A stretch of 53,964 bases of DNA from Bacteroidales bacterium (GTDB taxonomy: Bacteria > Bacteroidota > Bacteroidia > Bacteroidales > Bacteroidaceae): NCBI GenBank assembly GCA_029227175.1, contig JAQXZK010000063.1:1-53964 (forward strand), in the 5' to 3' direction. Positions within the stretch are counted from its first letter, which is position 1, and every line of letters begins with the position of its first letter. The notes below the pieces were generated by a model. It was not told the DNA's origin and ran no database searches. It was given only the letters and a program-made list of their open reading frames with translations. Below, piece by piece: positions 7,856 to 16,888 of the stretch. The translations under genes were made by a program, and so were the position numbers.

Positions 7856-7903
7856 CGGGAGGGGAAAAATTTTTACTCCCGAGGTAGGAAAATTTTCCTC
7901 CCG
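7856..7903. repeat. Mutually exclusive inverted repeats
   Basis: One CGGGAG arm (7856-7861) can pair with either of two CTCCCG arms (7876-7881 or 7898-7903). A perfect 14-bp palindrome, AGGAAAATTTTCCT, lies between the latter two. The block sits between the porin terminator and the exopolysaccharide promoter, in otherwise gene-free DNA. Confidence 0.4.
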
Positions 7904-8023
7904 AGGGAATAAATCATCTCCTTTTACTGTGTTTCCCTGTCTCTCCGGCCGGACGATTCCCACTACCAAGGCTCGTTAGGGACTTATACCCATTAGATGA
8001 TACACCTGCCGGTCAAAACAAAA

Positions 8024-8057
8024 CACCGGAGGTCTCTTTTTGGGGAAACCTCCGGTG
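8024..8057 (-). terminator. Rho-independent terminator of the FadL-like gene
   Basis: Arms CACCGGAGGT (8024-8033) and ACCTCCGGTG (8048-8057) pair perfectly over 10 bp. On the minus strand the stem is followed by TTTTGTTTTG. It lies 33 bases after the porin stop codon. Confidence 0.85.
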
Positions 8058-8089
8058 GAAAATACACTATATTCTAAAAAATTGCCTTT

Positions 8090-9637
8090 TCAGAATGTAA
8101 AGTCAAGACCGATGCCGGCCACTTTGCTGCTACGAGTAAATGAGTTCTTCACTCCCTCCGCTGTGGCAGTTGTGTTGTAGTCGCCATACGTCGTGTGGAA
8201 GTAAGCCGCATTGACAGCCACCCGCTTTGAAATCTGGTATTTCAGACCGAGGCCGAATGACCAGGAACTCACGTTAAACGAAAGGTCGCTCATGTATTCA
8301 TCGGAGAGGCCAAGTCTTGTCACCTGTATGCCACCGCTGACGGTGAGTTTCTTAATCGGGTCATACTCGATACCGGCAAGGAATTCCTTAGAGCCGCTGG
8401 AGAGCAGATTCTGCTTGTCGCCATATTTCTTCGCCTGCTTGTCAAAATAGTAAACGAAGCCGGCATCCAGCCGAAGGTTCTTCAAGGCACTCCACTCCGC
8501 ACCAATGGTCAACATGGCCGGTGCATCCTCGGGCACTTCCGTGCCGTCGCGGAACTGATTGACCGCCTCGATGGCCATCGCTTCCTTGAGTGTTGACTTG
8601 TTCTTCATCATCATCTTGGTGCGGAATTCATACTTCGCACCGAAGTTGAACTGTCCAATCTTATAGTCGATACCTAAAACCGGTGCAATGCCGAATCCGG
8701 ACTGGTCGCTCTGGAGGTTCACACCCTCGCGATAGACACCCAGTTCCTCCACCAGCGGCTGTGCGCCCTCGAGCTGAGTCTTAGCCGCCTCGAGCTGTGC
8801 CTTCTGAGCGGTCAGGGTCTCATACTTCTGCAGCAAATCGGCCGGAGCATTCGGATTGCCTACAATCGGTTTCAACTGCTCGATGCCGGCATTGATCAAC
8901 GGAAGATTGGCATTGATGTCGTTCAAGGTAGAAGTGATGTAGGCATTCGTGGCATCCAGGAATCCAGAGAAAGGTACGGTTCCATTAGCCGTCTTGACCA
9001 TGATGTCGGAAATCTTGGCCTTGTAGCTGGCAGAACCGATGAGTGCCCGAAGGCCGCCGTAGACAGAGAGGTGCTCGTTCAACTTGTAGGCTGCACCCAA
9101 TGTCACACCGAAATAGTACTGCTTTCCCTCCATGAAATAACCGGCATCATAACCCTGGGCACCGAAAGGTTGCAGACCGGCCGCAATCTGTGCGACTGCT
9201 CCCTCAAACGAACCCAGACCGTTGGCAAACTCGCACTTTCCACCACCACCTGAGACGGCAAAGCCAAACTGGAAAGACCACTTTCCCATGTTGTATGCCG
9301 CCTGGATGGACGGAATTACAGGAGCCGTCGCGGTTCCCTTGTATTGTTTTGTGGTTGCGCCGTTATTCTCTACTCCCATCTGAAAAAGCGGATTAGTGGT
9401 CGTTGCCGTACGGGTCTGCCAAGCACTCTGAGAGTTCAGAGAGAGATGGAAACCCTTGTTCAGAAATGCTACACCCGCAGGATTTGAATACACACCGTCG
9501 ATGCCGATTGTACCGCCACGAGCCGGATTACGCAAAAATGCGACATTCTGATTGGTGTTCGTCAACAAACCACCTGCAAATGCAGAGGTCACTGTCATTG
9601 CAAGTACTAAAATGCTAAATAATACACGTCTTTTCAT
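8090..9637 (-). CDS. FadL/OmpP1-family outer-membrane protein
   Basis: A 515-residue outer-membrane beta-barrel related to hydrophobic-compound transporters. Residues 1-21 are a signal peptide (ends TSAFA). The N-terminal NTNQNVAFLRNPARGGTIG and YSNPAGVAFLNKG resemble the FadL hatch and NPA motifs, and the C-terminus ends in aromatic F (IGLDFTF), typical of barrels. Residues about 229-300 form an inserted helical, coiled-coil-like stretch (LTAQKAQLEAAKTQLEGAQ) that most FadL proteins lack. It is a single-gene unit with a near-consensus promoter and its own terminator. The ligand is not predictable. Confidence 0.85.
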   Translation of the reverse strand: MKRRVLFSILVLAMTVTSAFAGGLLTNTNQNVAFLRNPARGGTIGIDGVYSNPAGVAFLNKGFHLSLNSQSAWQTRTATTTNPLFQMGVENNGATTKQYKGTATAPVIPSIQAAYNMGKWSFQFGFAVSGGGGKCEFANGLGSFEGAVAQIAAGLQPFGAQGYDAGYFMEGKQYYFGVTLGAAYKLNEHLSVYGGLRALIGSASYKAKISDIMVKTANGTVPFSGFLDATNAYITSTLNDINANLPLINAGIEQLKPIVGNPNAPADLLQKYETLTAQKAQLEAAKTQLEGAQPLVEELGVYREGVNLQSDQSGFGIAPVLGIDYKIGQFNFGAKYEFRTKMMMKNKSTLKEAMAIEAVNQFRDGTEVPEDAPAMLTIGAEWSALKNLRLDAGFVYYFDKQAKKYGDKQNLLSSGSKEFLAGIEYDPIKKLTVSGGIQVTRLGLSDEYMSDLSFNVSSWSFGLGLKYQISKRVAVNAAYFHTTYGDYNTTATAEGVKNSFTRSSKVAGIGLDFTF

Positions 9638-10044
9638 GTTTCTTTTTTCTTTTTGCTTTTAAAAACGGGCGCAAAGATATAATACATTTGCACACAAAAC
9701 AAATATTTGTGCATATTATTCTTCTATTTTTAGACCGTATTGTTCTATTTGTATTTATCCGAAGCCGAAAAATGGCACATATATACACAAAGCCTTATAG
9801 CATCGCGAGTAATGGTTGCAAGAAGCCTCCCTCTCCCATTGACACGGAAAGGCGTAACCGTAACCTGAAACAGAAAACAAAAACGACAATAGGGACAACA
9901 AGAGACAACTCTCTTTATGTCCGCAGATGGAAATTCGAAGATTGATATGTAATGGAAAATCAGTAAAGAGCTCCAGCCGGATTCCCGCTCAGAATTCGAG
10001 GGGGAGGGGAAAAGATGCCGGTCTCCATGGGGCGATTCGTCCCG
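9638..10044. other. Spacer between FadL-like and lptD genes
   Basis: This 407-base stretch holds the FadL-like promoter at its left end and no convincing gene. Around 9884-9918 it has ACGACAATAGGGACAAC followed by AACTCTCTTTATGTCC. That resembles the flank of repeat copies B and C (ACGACAACGAGGACAAT then TTCTTTGTT), so it may be a worn copy of the same element. No clear terminator for lptD was found. Confidence 0.35.
9672..9703 (-). promoter_or_regulatory. Promoter of the FadL-like gene
   Basis: On the minus strand TTTG (9700-9703) is followed after 20 bases by TATCTTTG (9672-9679). This is an exact match to the Bacteroidetes consensus, about 34 bases ahead of the start codon. Confidence 0.75.
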
Positions 10045-12744
10045 TTAATACCACTGTATATTGGTTTGTGTCTGACTGCGTTGCTCCCACTTCAGGTCTT
10101 GCAGGATGCTGGAGTTGGCCCGGATGGTGAAGTTATAATATCTCCAGTTGCCGAAAGGCGAAACGCTGGCTGCCATGCTGAAGCAGTGCAGGTCGCGCGT
10201 TATATTAAATGTAGTCTGTACGACCTTTTTGTTGGTAAAGTCGTAACCCGAATTGAAGGAAATCTGCCAGTTGTTCGAAATCTTGATGTTGCCGCTTGCA
10301 CTCAGGTTATGTGTATATCGGTAGGGATAACGCATCCGATTGGGGTTGATGGGTTTCGAACGGTCTTCCGTAATAGAGAAACTGTAGTTGAGGTTCAGAG
10401 ACCACGGCATCTTGAACTCCTGATAACCGTCCGAATCGGCTTTGGCCATTTTCTTCCCTTTCGGGTCGTTCTTTTTCCCGTCCTCCTCCGAGGACTCGTC
10501 GTCGTCCTCCTCTCCGTCGGTATTATCTCTCTTGTTCCGGGAGAATTTCTCCATCAGTTTCTTCCAGGACTGGTTGTTCAACGTGTAACTGAACGAAGAG
10601 CCGTAGCCCGACCAACGGCCGAAGCGTCCCTGCGACCACTCGGTCTTGTTGCTTGTCACGACATTTCCATTCTTGTCAAACTCGTAGGCGTAAGTGGCGA
10701 ATGAAGACGCCATACTGAACGTATAGTTCTTGCTCAGCCTCAGGCGAACGTTCATGCTCAAGTCGCTCCACGGGCGAACCGGTGCCACGAGATTGTAGCT
10801 CATACCCAGTCCGAACTCGTCGATGAGGCTCACCTTTCGGATTGAGTCGTTGCGGTCGCGATACTTCATCTCGATATTGTTGGACAGCTGGAAGTTCAAG
10901 GTTCCCTGCTTTCCTCCGGAGGGCACTCCGAAAGGTTGTCCGTCATAGTAGGAGTAATTAACCGTGTCGCGTACTCCCGCGGAAGAGGTGCGGACATAAT
11001 AGTCATAGTAGCCGAATCCATCCGACGTAAAGTCGGGAGCAGCACTGATGCTCACTGACGGTGTGATGACGTGACGTATCTGAATCTGTCTTTTCTTAGC
11101 AAACACCGGCTTGTACATCATGTAGACTTTGGTGTTCAAGCCCATGGAGGCATTGTAGTTGTAGACCCGATGGAAGCCGTAGGTCGTGTCTCGCGCCACC
11201 GTCTGGTGGGTCTGGTCCCACTCCTGCTTGATTTTCTTCGTGTACCACCGCTCGGTATAGCTCACCGATGGAGTGAGGTTGAAATACTTGAAGAGTGTGA
11301 AGGTGGCACTGATGGGTATGTCGTGCTGCATACCGTTTTCCCAGTCGCGCACCAGGCTGGACTTGAAGATGCGGTCATCCTTGGTCGTGATGCTGTTCTT
11401 CATGCGGCCCGTATAACGGAACTGTATTTTCTCATACCAGCGTTCGTTGCCCACTGCCCGCTTGCGCTTGAAGGGGAAGATGGTGTTCAGGGTGATATTG
11501 AGGTCCGGCAAGGTAATGGCGATGGACGAGTCGCGCATGTTTTGCGCGATGTTGGATGTCAGCGAGATGTTCAGATTCTGGTTGGGGAAGTTTCTGGAAT
11601 AGCTGACACTGGAGGTCTTGGTGTTCTGTGACATGGCCGGCGCATTGTAAAGGTTGCCGATGTTGGAGCGTTCGTAACTGCTGGTCGAGAAATTCACGCT
11701 GGCCGAGAAAGAGGAGTTGGGCGATGCCTTGGGGTCTTGCCTGTGGCTCCACACAATTTTGAAGTCCTTGGACTCCGAGTAGTCCGGCAGGCCCTTGTCA
11801 CCCGTTTTCGTCACCTGATAGCTGGCTTGCAGCGTGCCCGAATACTTGTAACGCTTCGCATAATTGGTTTCGGCATTGAGAGACCAAGACCCTTTCGTGA
11901 AGATATCTCCCTGCACTTTCAGGTCCATCCGGTCGCTGATGGCGAAGTAATAGCCGCCGTTTGTCAGTCCGAAGCCTCGCGAACTGTCGTCCATATAGGA
12001 GGGCATGAGGAAACCCGAGGAATAACTGCTGGAGAAGGGGAAGAAAAAGAACGGAACCGCCACCGGGAGGGGTACGTCCTCCACGACCAGGTATGCCGGA
12101 CCTGTCACGACGTTTTTCTGCGGGCGCACCTTGGCATACGTCATCTGCAGGTAGAAGTGCGGATGTTCGTGCTGGTCGCAAGTCGTGTACTTGCCGTCCT
12201 TCATGTAGAGTTCGTCTTCAGCTCCTTTCTTGGCGTTGTTACCGGTTACGTATCCCTCGCCCTGCTGACTGACGATATCGCTAATCAATCCCTTCTGGCT
12301 TTTGAAGTTATACCGGATGGTGTTGGTCTCATAGGGTGTCTCGCCATCCTTGAACACCGGTGTGCCGATTTTTGTACCCAGAGAATCCTCTGTTCCGTGG
12401 GCAAAGACCGTACTGCTGTCCATATTCATCGTGATGACGTCGGCCGTGAGTTCTATCGTCTGATAGTTCACCTTTCCCTCCCCATAGAGATGGGCATACC
12501 CGTTTTGGGTAAAGACGATGGAGTCGTTGGCTTCATAGATAACGGGCGCGTCAAACGGAGCCTTCTTCACCGGTGCGGCCATCGAGTCGGCAATCTGACT
12601 GCTGTCAGCCATTTCTGTCTGTCGGTTACGGCCTCCCTTGGGAGGACGCACATTGTTGCGGTTTCTGCGTTGCGATGACGCCTCTATCGAAATGCACAGC
12701 AAAACGAAAAACAGCAAAAATGGTATGATGTATTTAGCCTTCAC
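10045..12744 (-). CDS. lptD: LptD-like LPS assembly outer-membrane protein
   Basis: A large outer-membrane protein that should insert lipopolysaccharide into the outer leaflet. After a signal peptide (KAKYIIPFLLFFVLLCISIEASSQ) comes a proline/arginine-rich stretch. An OstA/LptA-like beta-jellyroll follows (INGYAHLYGEGKVNYQTIEL-type repeats, VTGNNAKKGAEDELYMKDGKY), then a beta-barrel typical of Bacteroidetes LptD (ADSYLMPSY-like GFLMPSYMDDSSRGFGL). An acidic/basic low-complexity loop, DGEEDDDESSEEDGKKNDPK, interrupts the barrel. I chose GTG at 12744 over the upstream TTG at 12804. It begins exactly at the signal peptide, and a -7 element (12776-12783) would put the transcript start downstream of the TTG. 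No conserved cysteine pair like that of E. coli LptD stands out. Confidence 0.85.
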   Translation of the reverse strand: MKAKYIIPFLLFFVLLCISIEASSQRRNRNNVRPPKGGRNRQTEMADSSQIADSMAAPVKKAPFDAPVIYEANDSIVFTQNGYAHLYGEGKVNYQTIELTADVITMNMDSSTVFAHGTEDSLGTKIGTPVFKDGETPYETNTIRYNFKSQKGLISDIVSQQGEGYVTGNNAKKGAEDELYMKDGKYTTCDQHEHPHFYLQMTYAKVRPQKNVVTGPAYLVVEDVPLPVAVPFFFFPFSSSYSSGFLMPSYMDDSSRGFGLTNGGYYFAISDRMDLKVQGDIFTKGSWSLNAETNYAKRYKYSGTLQASYQVTKTGDKGLPDYSESKDFKIVWSHRQDPKASPNSSFSASVNFSTSSYERSNIGNLYNAPAMSQNTKTSSVSYSRNFPNQNLNISLTSNIAQNMRDSSIAITLPDLNITLNTIFPFKRKRAVGNERWYEKIQFRYTGRMKNSITTKDDRIFKSSLVRDWENGMQHDIPISATFTLFKYFNLTPSVSYTERWYTKKIKQEWDQTHQTVARDTTYGFHRVYNYNASMGLNTKVYMMYKPVFAKKRQIQIRHVITPSVSISAAPDFTSDGFGYYDYYVRTSSAGVRDTVNYSYYDGQPFGVPSGGKQGTLNFQLSNNIEMKYRDRNDSIRKVSLIDEFGLGMSYNLVAPVRPWSDLSMNVRLRLSKNYTFSMASSFATYAYEFDKNGNVVTSNKTEWSQGRFGRWSGYGSSFSYTLNNQSWKKLMEKFSRNKRDNTDGEEDDDESSEEDGKKNDPKGKKMAKADSDGYQEFKMPWSLNLNYSFSITEDRSKPINPNRMRYPYRYTHNLSASGNIKISNNWQISFNSGYDFTNKKVVQTTFNITRDLHCFSMAASVSPFGNWRYYNFTIRANSSILQDLKWEQRSQTQTNIQWY

Positions 12745-12775
12745 TCGTGTACGCGCGTAAGATGGAATAGGGCTG

Positions 12776-12783
12776 CAAAAATA
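12776..12783 (-). promoter_or_regulatory. -7 element ahead of lptD
   Basis: The minus strand reads TATTTTTG. The -33 position has only GTTG, 18 bases upstream. If used, transcription starts near 12769, which supports the GTG 12744 start. Confidence 0.4.
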
Positions 12784-12830
12784 CGTAATAAATGTGGAAA
12801 ACAACCCTATTTAACGAAAAATAGATTGCT

Positions 12831-13367
12831 TTAAAGATATAATGCACACCAGCAATCGAATCTCTTCACGCCCTCTTCTCCGAATTTTTCCAGACTGCGA
12901 CGCGCCTGTTCGACTGTTTTTTCCTGCTCCAAGCGTGTCTTTGAAAAGAACTTGTCGGCCAGACAGACTACGATTTCCTCGGGCGTTACGGGACGCATAT
13001 CGCGAAGCGGTACAGGAAGTTGCTGCCGCACGATGTCCTCCGGCGAGATGCCGGCTCCCGTATGGTGCTCACATACATCAGCGTGCCTGGGGAATCCCTC
13101 CGCCCGCATCAGTTCCGCCCCTAAATAGCCGTGGCAGATGTATGGCGCGTCGCCCATGCACTGAATGGCCGGTGCGTGGGTCTTGAAGATGCCAATGTCG
13201 TGCAGCATGGATGCCTCGTAGAGGAATTCCTCGTCCAGCCGAAGTTCCGGATGGTTTGCCGCAATCTGCAAGGCCTTGTCGGCCACCTTCCGGCTATGCA
13301 CCACCAAAATCCGTCTCAGTTCATTGTCCTGCGGATAGTATTTGTCGATTATGTCAAATGGATTCAT
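12831..13367 (-). CDS. HD-domain phosphohydrolase
   Basis: A 178-residue HD-superfamily protein. Metal ligands are visible as H24 (VVHSRKVADKA), the H56-D57 pair (ASMLHDIGIFKTH), H79 (YICHGYLGAELM) and H101/H102 (CEHHTGAG), with a late LADKFFSK segment supplying the last Asp. The family hydrolyses phosphate esters of nucleotides or related compounds; the substrate is not evident. It follows the PAP2 gene by 10 bases, so the two are probably co-transcribed. Confidence 0.85.
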   Translation of the reverse strand: MNPFDIIDKYYPQDNELRRILVVHSRKVADKALQIAANHPELRLDEEFLYEASMLHDIGIFKTHAPAIQCMGDAPYICHGYLGAELMRAEGFPRHADVCEHHTGAGISPEDIVRQQLPVPLRDMRPVTPEEIVVCLADKFFSKTRLEQEKTVEQARRSLEKFGEEGVKRFDCWCALYL

Positions 13368-13377
13368 GTCTTTCCTT

Positions 13378-14139
13378 TCATGGTAGATTCAACGTCAATG
13401 CCACCCCGAATCCTTTCTGCTCGGGCAGATAGAGGGGAACTGCCGTCAATGCAGGCCGATGGGGTTTGTCCCAGCCGAACCATTTCCGTTCGACAGGCAA
13501 GAGCCAATAGGCGATGCGGGCACTCAAGATGCCATATCCCGCTCCCGCTATCACGTCGTTTATCCAGTGCTTGTTGTTATACATGCGGAGGAAGCCTACA
13601 CCGGTTGCCACTACATAAGCAGCCGAGCCATAGCCCCAGCCATATTCCGTCCGCACTATCTCAGCCCCCAAGAAGGCCAACGTGGTGTGCCCGGAAGGGA
13701 AGGAATGTCGGTCTTCCCCGTTCGGGCGCGTCTCCCTGACAATGCGTTTCGTTCCCTGTGCCAATATCTCTGCCACAGCCGTACCGGTCACTGCCACGGC
13801 TACCCGTTCGCGCAACGGATGACGGGCCTTCACGCCCAGTGCCCCCAAGCCAACGCCGGCTGCCAGCGGCAGGAATTGCAGGTATTCGTCGGCCTTGGTA
13901 TATTTGCCACGTATGTCGTTCATGCCATCGCGCACGTCTTCCTTGAAGTTCCGGACCCATCCCTTCGAAAGCCCTACTGCCCCCACGGCAATCAAGGCTC
14001 CGGGAGCAATCAGCTGGCGCGCACGAAACGCTGTCGAGCGGTCTTGCGCCGTTGTCACATCCAGGCTATCGGTCGGCAGGTTTCCCCACACAGACATCGT
14101 GCACCCCAGCATCACAAGCAGTATCAAAATATTCTTCAT
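13378..14139 (-). CDS. PAP2-family membrane-associated phosphatase
   Basis: A phosphatase of the type 2 phosphatidic acid phosphatase superfamily, with a signal peptide (MKNILILLVMLGCTMSVWGN). All three catalytic motifs are visible: KRIVRETRP, SFPSGHTT and RMYNNKHWINDV. The ATG at 14139 follows AAAGGAAACGAC and is preferred over the in-frame GTG at 14160. Bacteroidales PAP2 enzymes include lipid A phosphatases of the LpxE/LpxF kind. The ArnT-like gene just upstream makes a lipid A or undecaprenyl-phosphate substrate plausible but unproven. The last 60 residues are not membrane-like and end ALTLNLP. Confidence 0.82.
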   Translation of the reverse strand: MKNILILLVMLGCTMSVWGNLPTDSLDVTTAQDRSTAFRARQLIAPGALIAVGAVGLSKGWVRNFKEDVRDGMNDIRGKYTKADEYLQFLPLAAGVGLGALGVKARHPLRERVAVAVTGTAVAEILAQGTKRIVRETRPNGEDRHSFPSGHTTLAFLGAEIVRTEYGWGYGSAAYVVATGVGFLRMYNNKHWINDVIAGAGYGILSARIAYWLLPVERKWFGWDKPHRPALTAVPLYLPEQKGFGVALTLNLP

Positions 14140-14175
14140 GTCGTTTCCTTTTTCGTTCACCTTACGCCACCGGGG

Positions 14176-15756
14176 TCATTCACAATAGACCACCATGTGT
14201 TTCCCGACCACCTGCTGCTCCTTGCCCTTCAAGAACGCCTGCACCTCGGCCGAACGGTTGAGTTTTTTCACCGGCAGCATCAGGACGGCGCGACGAATCG
14301 CCGGCAGGTCTTCTGCCTCCACCTCGTGCACGTCTTCGTGCAAATATACATCCATATTTTCAGGACGACGTTCTTTCCACACATAAAATCCACCGTCGGC
14401 CTCCTTTTCGCGGGCTACCTCCATTGCTTTTTCACAGACGGCACGATAGCCCATCCAGGCGTTCAGGTCGGGCATCGACCACCCGCCCACGAACAGGGCA
14501 GCCAACAGTCCGAAGGCGAGTGCCGTAATGCTCCCTTCCTTACGAGGCTGGCGCACCAGGACATACAATGCCCCGATGCCCGAAGCACTCAGCACAGCCG
14601 CCGCCACGTAGACCAACGGATGGTTCAGGTAGTCTTCCGACGAGTTGCTGAAGAACCATTCCAGGAGCAGCAGTCCCGGCAGCACTCCCGCAAACACCGC
14701 AGCGGGCAGTGCCAGAGAGAGGCTCATCCAGGCCTTCCAACGCTTCCCGTCGAGCAACGAGACAGCCAGATAGACGGCAAAGGAGAATGTCGGAACCAGG
14801 TAGACAGCCAGTTTGGAGCTGAAGATGGACAGCATGACCCACGTCACGAGGATTTCGGTCAGGAAAAACCGCTGCACGGGATGCCAGCTCCGTAGCCAGA
14901 TTACCCGGGCAACAATCGTCCCCACGACAAGCAACGACCAGGGAGCCATGCAATACCACACTACCTTGACGTAATAATAGAACGGTTCTTTATGATGAAA
15001 CGCATTGACGGCCCGGTCCAGCGTCTGGTGAAAGAGCAGGTTTTCCAGATAGTCCTTGCCACCCTCCATATAGGTGGCACCGAACCACAGTGCGCAACTA
15101 CCTCCCAGGAGGAGCCAAAAGCGCCATCCGAGCATCCAGCCAAGCCACTTCGTCCTTCCCTCCAACAGACTGAAGAGCACGACCGTCAGAACCGGAATCA
15201 GAAGTCCGACGGGGCCCTTGACAAACAAGGCCAGGAAGGTGTAGAGGGCAAACAGCCACCGGGACCTCCCGACGGAAGCCGACGTGCCATCGGAGGCAGC
15301 CGCAAAGAACGTGTGCAGTGCCAGGACGATGAACAAGGTCATCAGCATATCCATGCGCAGGACGATGCCCGTGCCCAGGAACAAGCCGCACGTGAGCAAC
15401 ATAAGCCGACCGGCCGAACGCCATGCCTCACTCATCCGCACATAGGCCGATATCCAGCGGTCGGTCAGCCATACAATCACGCAGGCCGGCAACCAGGAGA
15501 ACAGGGAGAGGAACCACACGACATGAGTGCCGAAGAGCCATTTGCCCAGCATCACGATCCACAGATACAACGGCGGCTTGTCGGCATAGGCTATCCCGTG
15601 GTTCGTAAAGGCAAAGAAACGCCCGTTCTGCAACGCCTCGTCGGCAATGCTCAAGTAACGCAGTTCGTTATCCGGCGTCACATCGCGCAAGCACATGGCC
15701 GGCAGCAAGGCCACCAAGGCAATGAGGTAAACGTATTTATGTAAAAACTTTGTCAT
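14176..15756 (-). CDS. ArnT-like GT39 membrane glycosyltransferase
   Basis: A polytopic 526-residue enzyme of the PMT/ArnT (GT39) family, which moves a sugar from a polyprenyl-phosphate carrier onto lipid A or protein. The N-terminal periplasmic motif DVTPDNELRYLSIADEAL is the family's acidic active-site region, followed by NHGIAYADKPPLYLWIVMLG. About eleven membrane helices lie between residues 5 and 425, with a soluble C-terminal domain of about 100 residues. The start codon overlaps the upstream transporter gene by 4 bases. Its substrate could be lipid A; Ara4N synthesis genes are not in this window, so the donor sugar is open. Confidence 0.82.
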   Translation of the reverse strand: MTKFLHKYVYLIALVALLPAMCLRDVTPDNELRYLSIADEALQNGRFFAFTNHGIAYADKPPLYLWIVMLGKWLFGTHVVWFLSLFSWLPACVIVWLTDRWISAYVRMSEAWRSAGRLMLLTCGLFLGTGIVLRMDMLMTLFIVLALHTFFAAASDGTSASVGRSRWLFALYTFLALFVKGPVGLLIPVLTVVLFSLLEGRTKWLGWMLGWRFWLLLGGSCALWFGATYMEGGKDYLENLLFHQTLDRAVNAFHHKEPFYYYVKVVWYCMAPWSLLVVGTIVARVIWLRSWHPVQRFFLTEILVTWVMLSIFSSKLAVYLVPTFSFAVYLAVSLLDGKRWKAWMSLSLALPAAVFAGVLPGLLLLEWFFSNSSEDYLNHPLVYVAAAVLSASGIGALYVLVRQPRKEGSITALAFGLLAALFVGGWSMPDLNAWMGYRAVCEKAMEVAREKEADGGFYVWKERRPENMDVYLHEDVHEVEAEDLPAIRRAVLMLPVKKLNRSAEVQAFLKGKEQQVVGKHMVVYCE

Positions 15757-16721
15757 GACCTTCCTCCTTGTTCATCCCGCTTGCGTTTTTTCCAAAGCTG
15801 GTATGAATTGATGCTGTTTTGCCAAAGCACATAAGCCCCCGGAGCGACAGACGACAAGGGATTCAGATAGGCATGGGCCATCCAGATGGCCAGCACCGTG
15901 TTTTTCTGCCCCAGAGCCTGTCCTGCACTGATACGTTCGTGGTAGCGGGTACCGATGTACTTGCCCACTGCAAACTGCGCGACACAGGTTATAAGGGCCG
16001 CCAGCGCTATCAGGCCCTTCTCGGTGACCGTCGCCTCCCCTATGGCCAACGAGCGTACGGTCTGACCGGTCACGATAGCCAGAGCCACCGCCCAGATATA
16101 AAACGCAGCGTCAGGATATTTCAATAAAAAACGATGCAGCCTCGGCATGGTCAACCGGATGAATTGTGCCAGCAGGAAAGGACAAATCAGCAGGAAGAAG
16201 ACCTTGCTGAGAATCTTCAGGAAAGCCGACAGAAATGTCAGCCCCACCTGCGCCTCGACCAACGGGAATACCAACGGCACGCACACCGCTGCCAGGAAAT
16301 TGGAGAACAGGGTGTACGTCGTGAGCGAAGCCGCACTACCGCCCAACTTGCCCGTTATCACCGGAGCGGCTGTCGCCGTGGGACAAATCAGGCAGACCAT
16401 TGCCCCCTCCCACACAATTTTTTCATTCAAGGGCATATCCACATGCACCAACAGCCAGGATACCGCTCCGAAAGTCGCCAGTTGGAACAAGAGGAGCCAC
16501 AGATGCCACACCTTGGGCACGAAATCGCGCACGTCGACCTTGCAAAACGTGAGGAAGAGCTGCGCGAAGATTAATGACGGCGTAAGGAATGAGATGAGAC
16601 TCCACAGCAGCGGTTTGACAGGTGCCGTCCCTTCCACTCCGGCAAAAAACAGATACACACAGGTTCCTGCCACCATGGAGACGGGCAATGTCCAGTTCTT
16701 GATAAATCTGATAAGTTGCAC
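15753..16721 (-). CDS. Bile-acid:sodium symporter (BASS) family transporter
   Basis: A 322-residue polytopic protein with about nine to ten membrane helices. The segments CPTATAAPVITGKLGG and LGQKNTVLAIWMAHAYLNPLSSVAPGAY match the two crossover regions of BASS-type carriers. It begins with GTG (KVQLIRF region) after AAGAAGGAATAAA, a good ribosome site. It is first in a leftward operon with the GT39, PAP2 and HD genes. The substrate is unknown; the family moves organic anions with sodium. Confidence 0.85.
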   Translation of the reverse strand: MQLIRFIKNWTLPVSMVAGTCVYLFFAGVEGTAPVKPLLWSLISFLTPSLIFAQLFLTFCKVDVRDFVPKVWHLWLLLFQLATFGAVSWLLVHVDMPLNEKIVWEGAMVCLICPTATAAPVITGKLGGSAASLTTYTLFSNFLAAVCVPLVFPLVEAQVGLTFLSAFLKILSKVFFLLICPFLLAQFIRLTMPRLHRFLLKYPDAAFYIWAVALAIVTGQTVRSLAIGEATVTEKGLIALAALITCVAQFAVGKYIGTRYHERISAGQALGQKNTVLAIWMAHAYLNPLSSVAPGAYVLWQNSINSYQLWKKRKRDEQGGRS

Positions 16722-16744
16722 TTTATTCCTTCTTTAACGAACTG

Positions 16745-16752
16745 CAAATTTA
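16745..16752 (-). promoter_or_regulatory. -7 element of the BASS-GT39-PAP2-HD operon
   Basis: The minus strand reads TAAATTTG just ahead of the GTG start. No -33 match at the standard spacing. Confidence 0.35.
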
Positions 16753-16860
16753 GATATAAATATAGCCTCGACCGACCTCGCAACTGGTTAATTTTTCTAA
16801 TTTTCAGGAGTATTCGTCTTATTTAAAGGTGCCGGTGCGGATTTTTTAGCCGAAATCCAC

Positions 16861-16868
16861 TACATTTG
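16861..16868 (+). promoter_or_regulatory. -7 element of the amidase gene
   Basis: TACATTTG lies 20 bases before the amidase ATG, divergent from the transporter operon. The -33 region is T-rich without a clear TTTG. Confidence 0.5.
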
Positions 16869-16888
16869 CGTACCAATAATAGAAAAAC

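Noticed and set aside
7757..7969. A 70-codon minus-strand frame upstream of the exopolysaccharide operon
   Set aside because: It crosses the alternative hairpins, has a biased composition and ends before the promoter. Nothing supports translation.
11737..12678. A 313-codon plus-strand frame
   Set aside because: Antisense to lptD with no domain, no promoter and no ribosome site. It is a by-product of lptD codon use.
13459..14895. A 478-codon plus-strand frame
   Set aside because: It lies antisense to the PAP2 and GT39 genes, which have full motif support. Its translation is His/Gln/Arg-rich, as expected from the opposite strand of GC-rich coding DNA.
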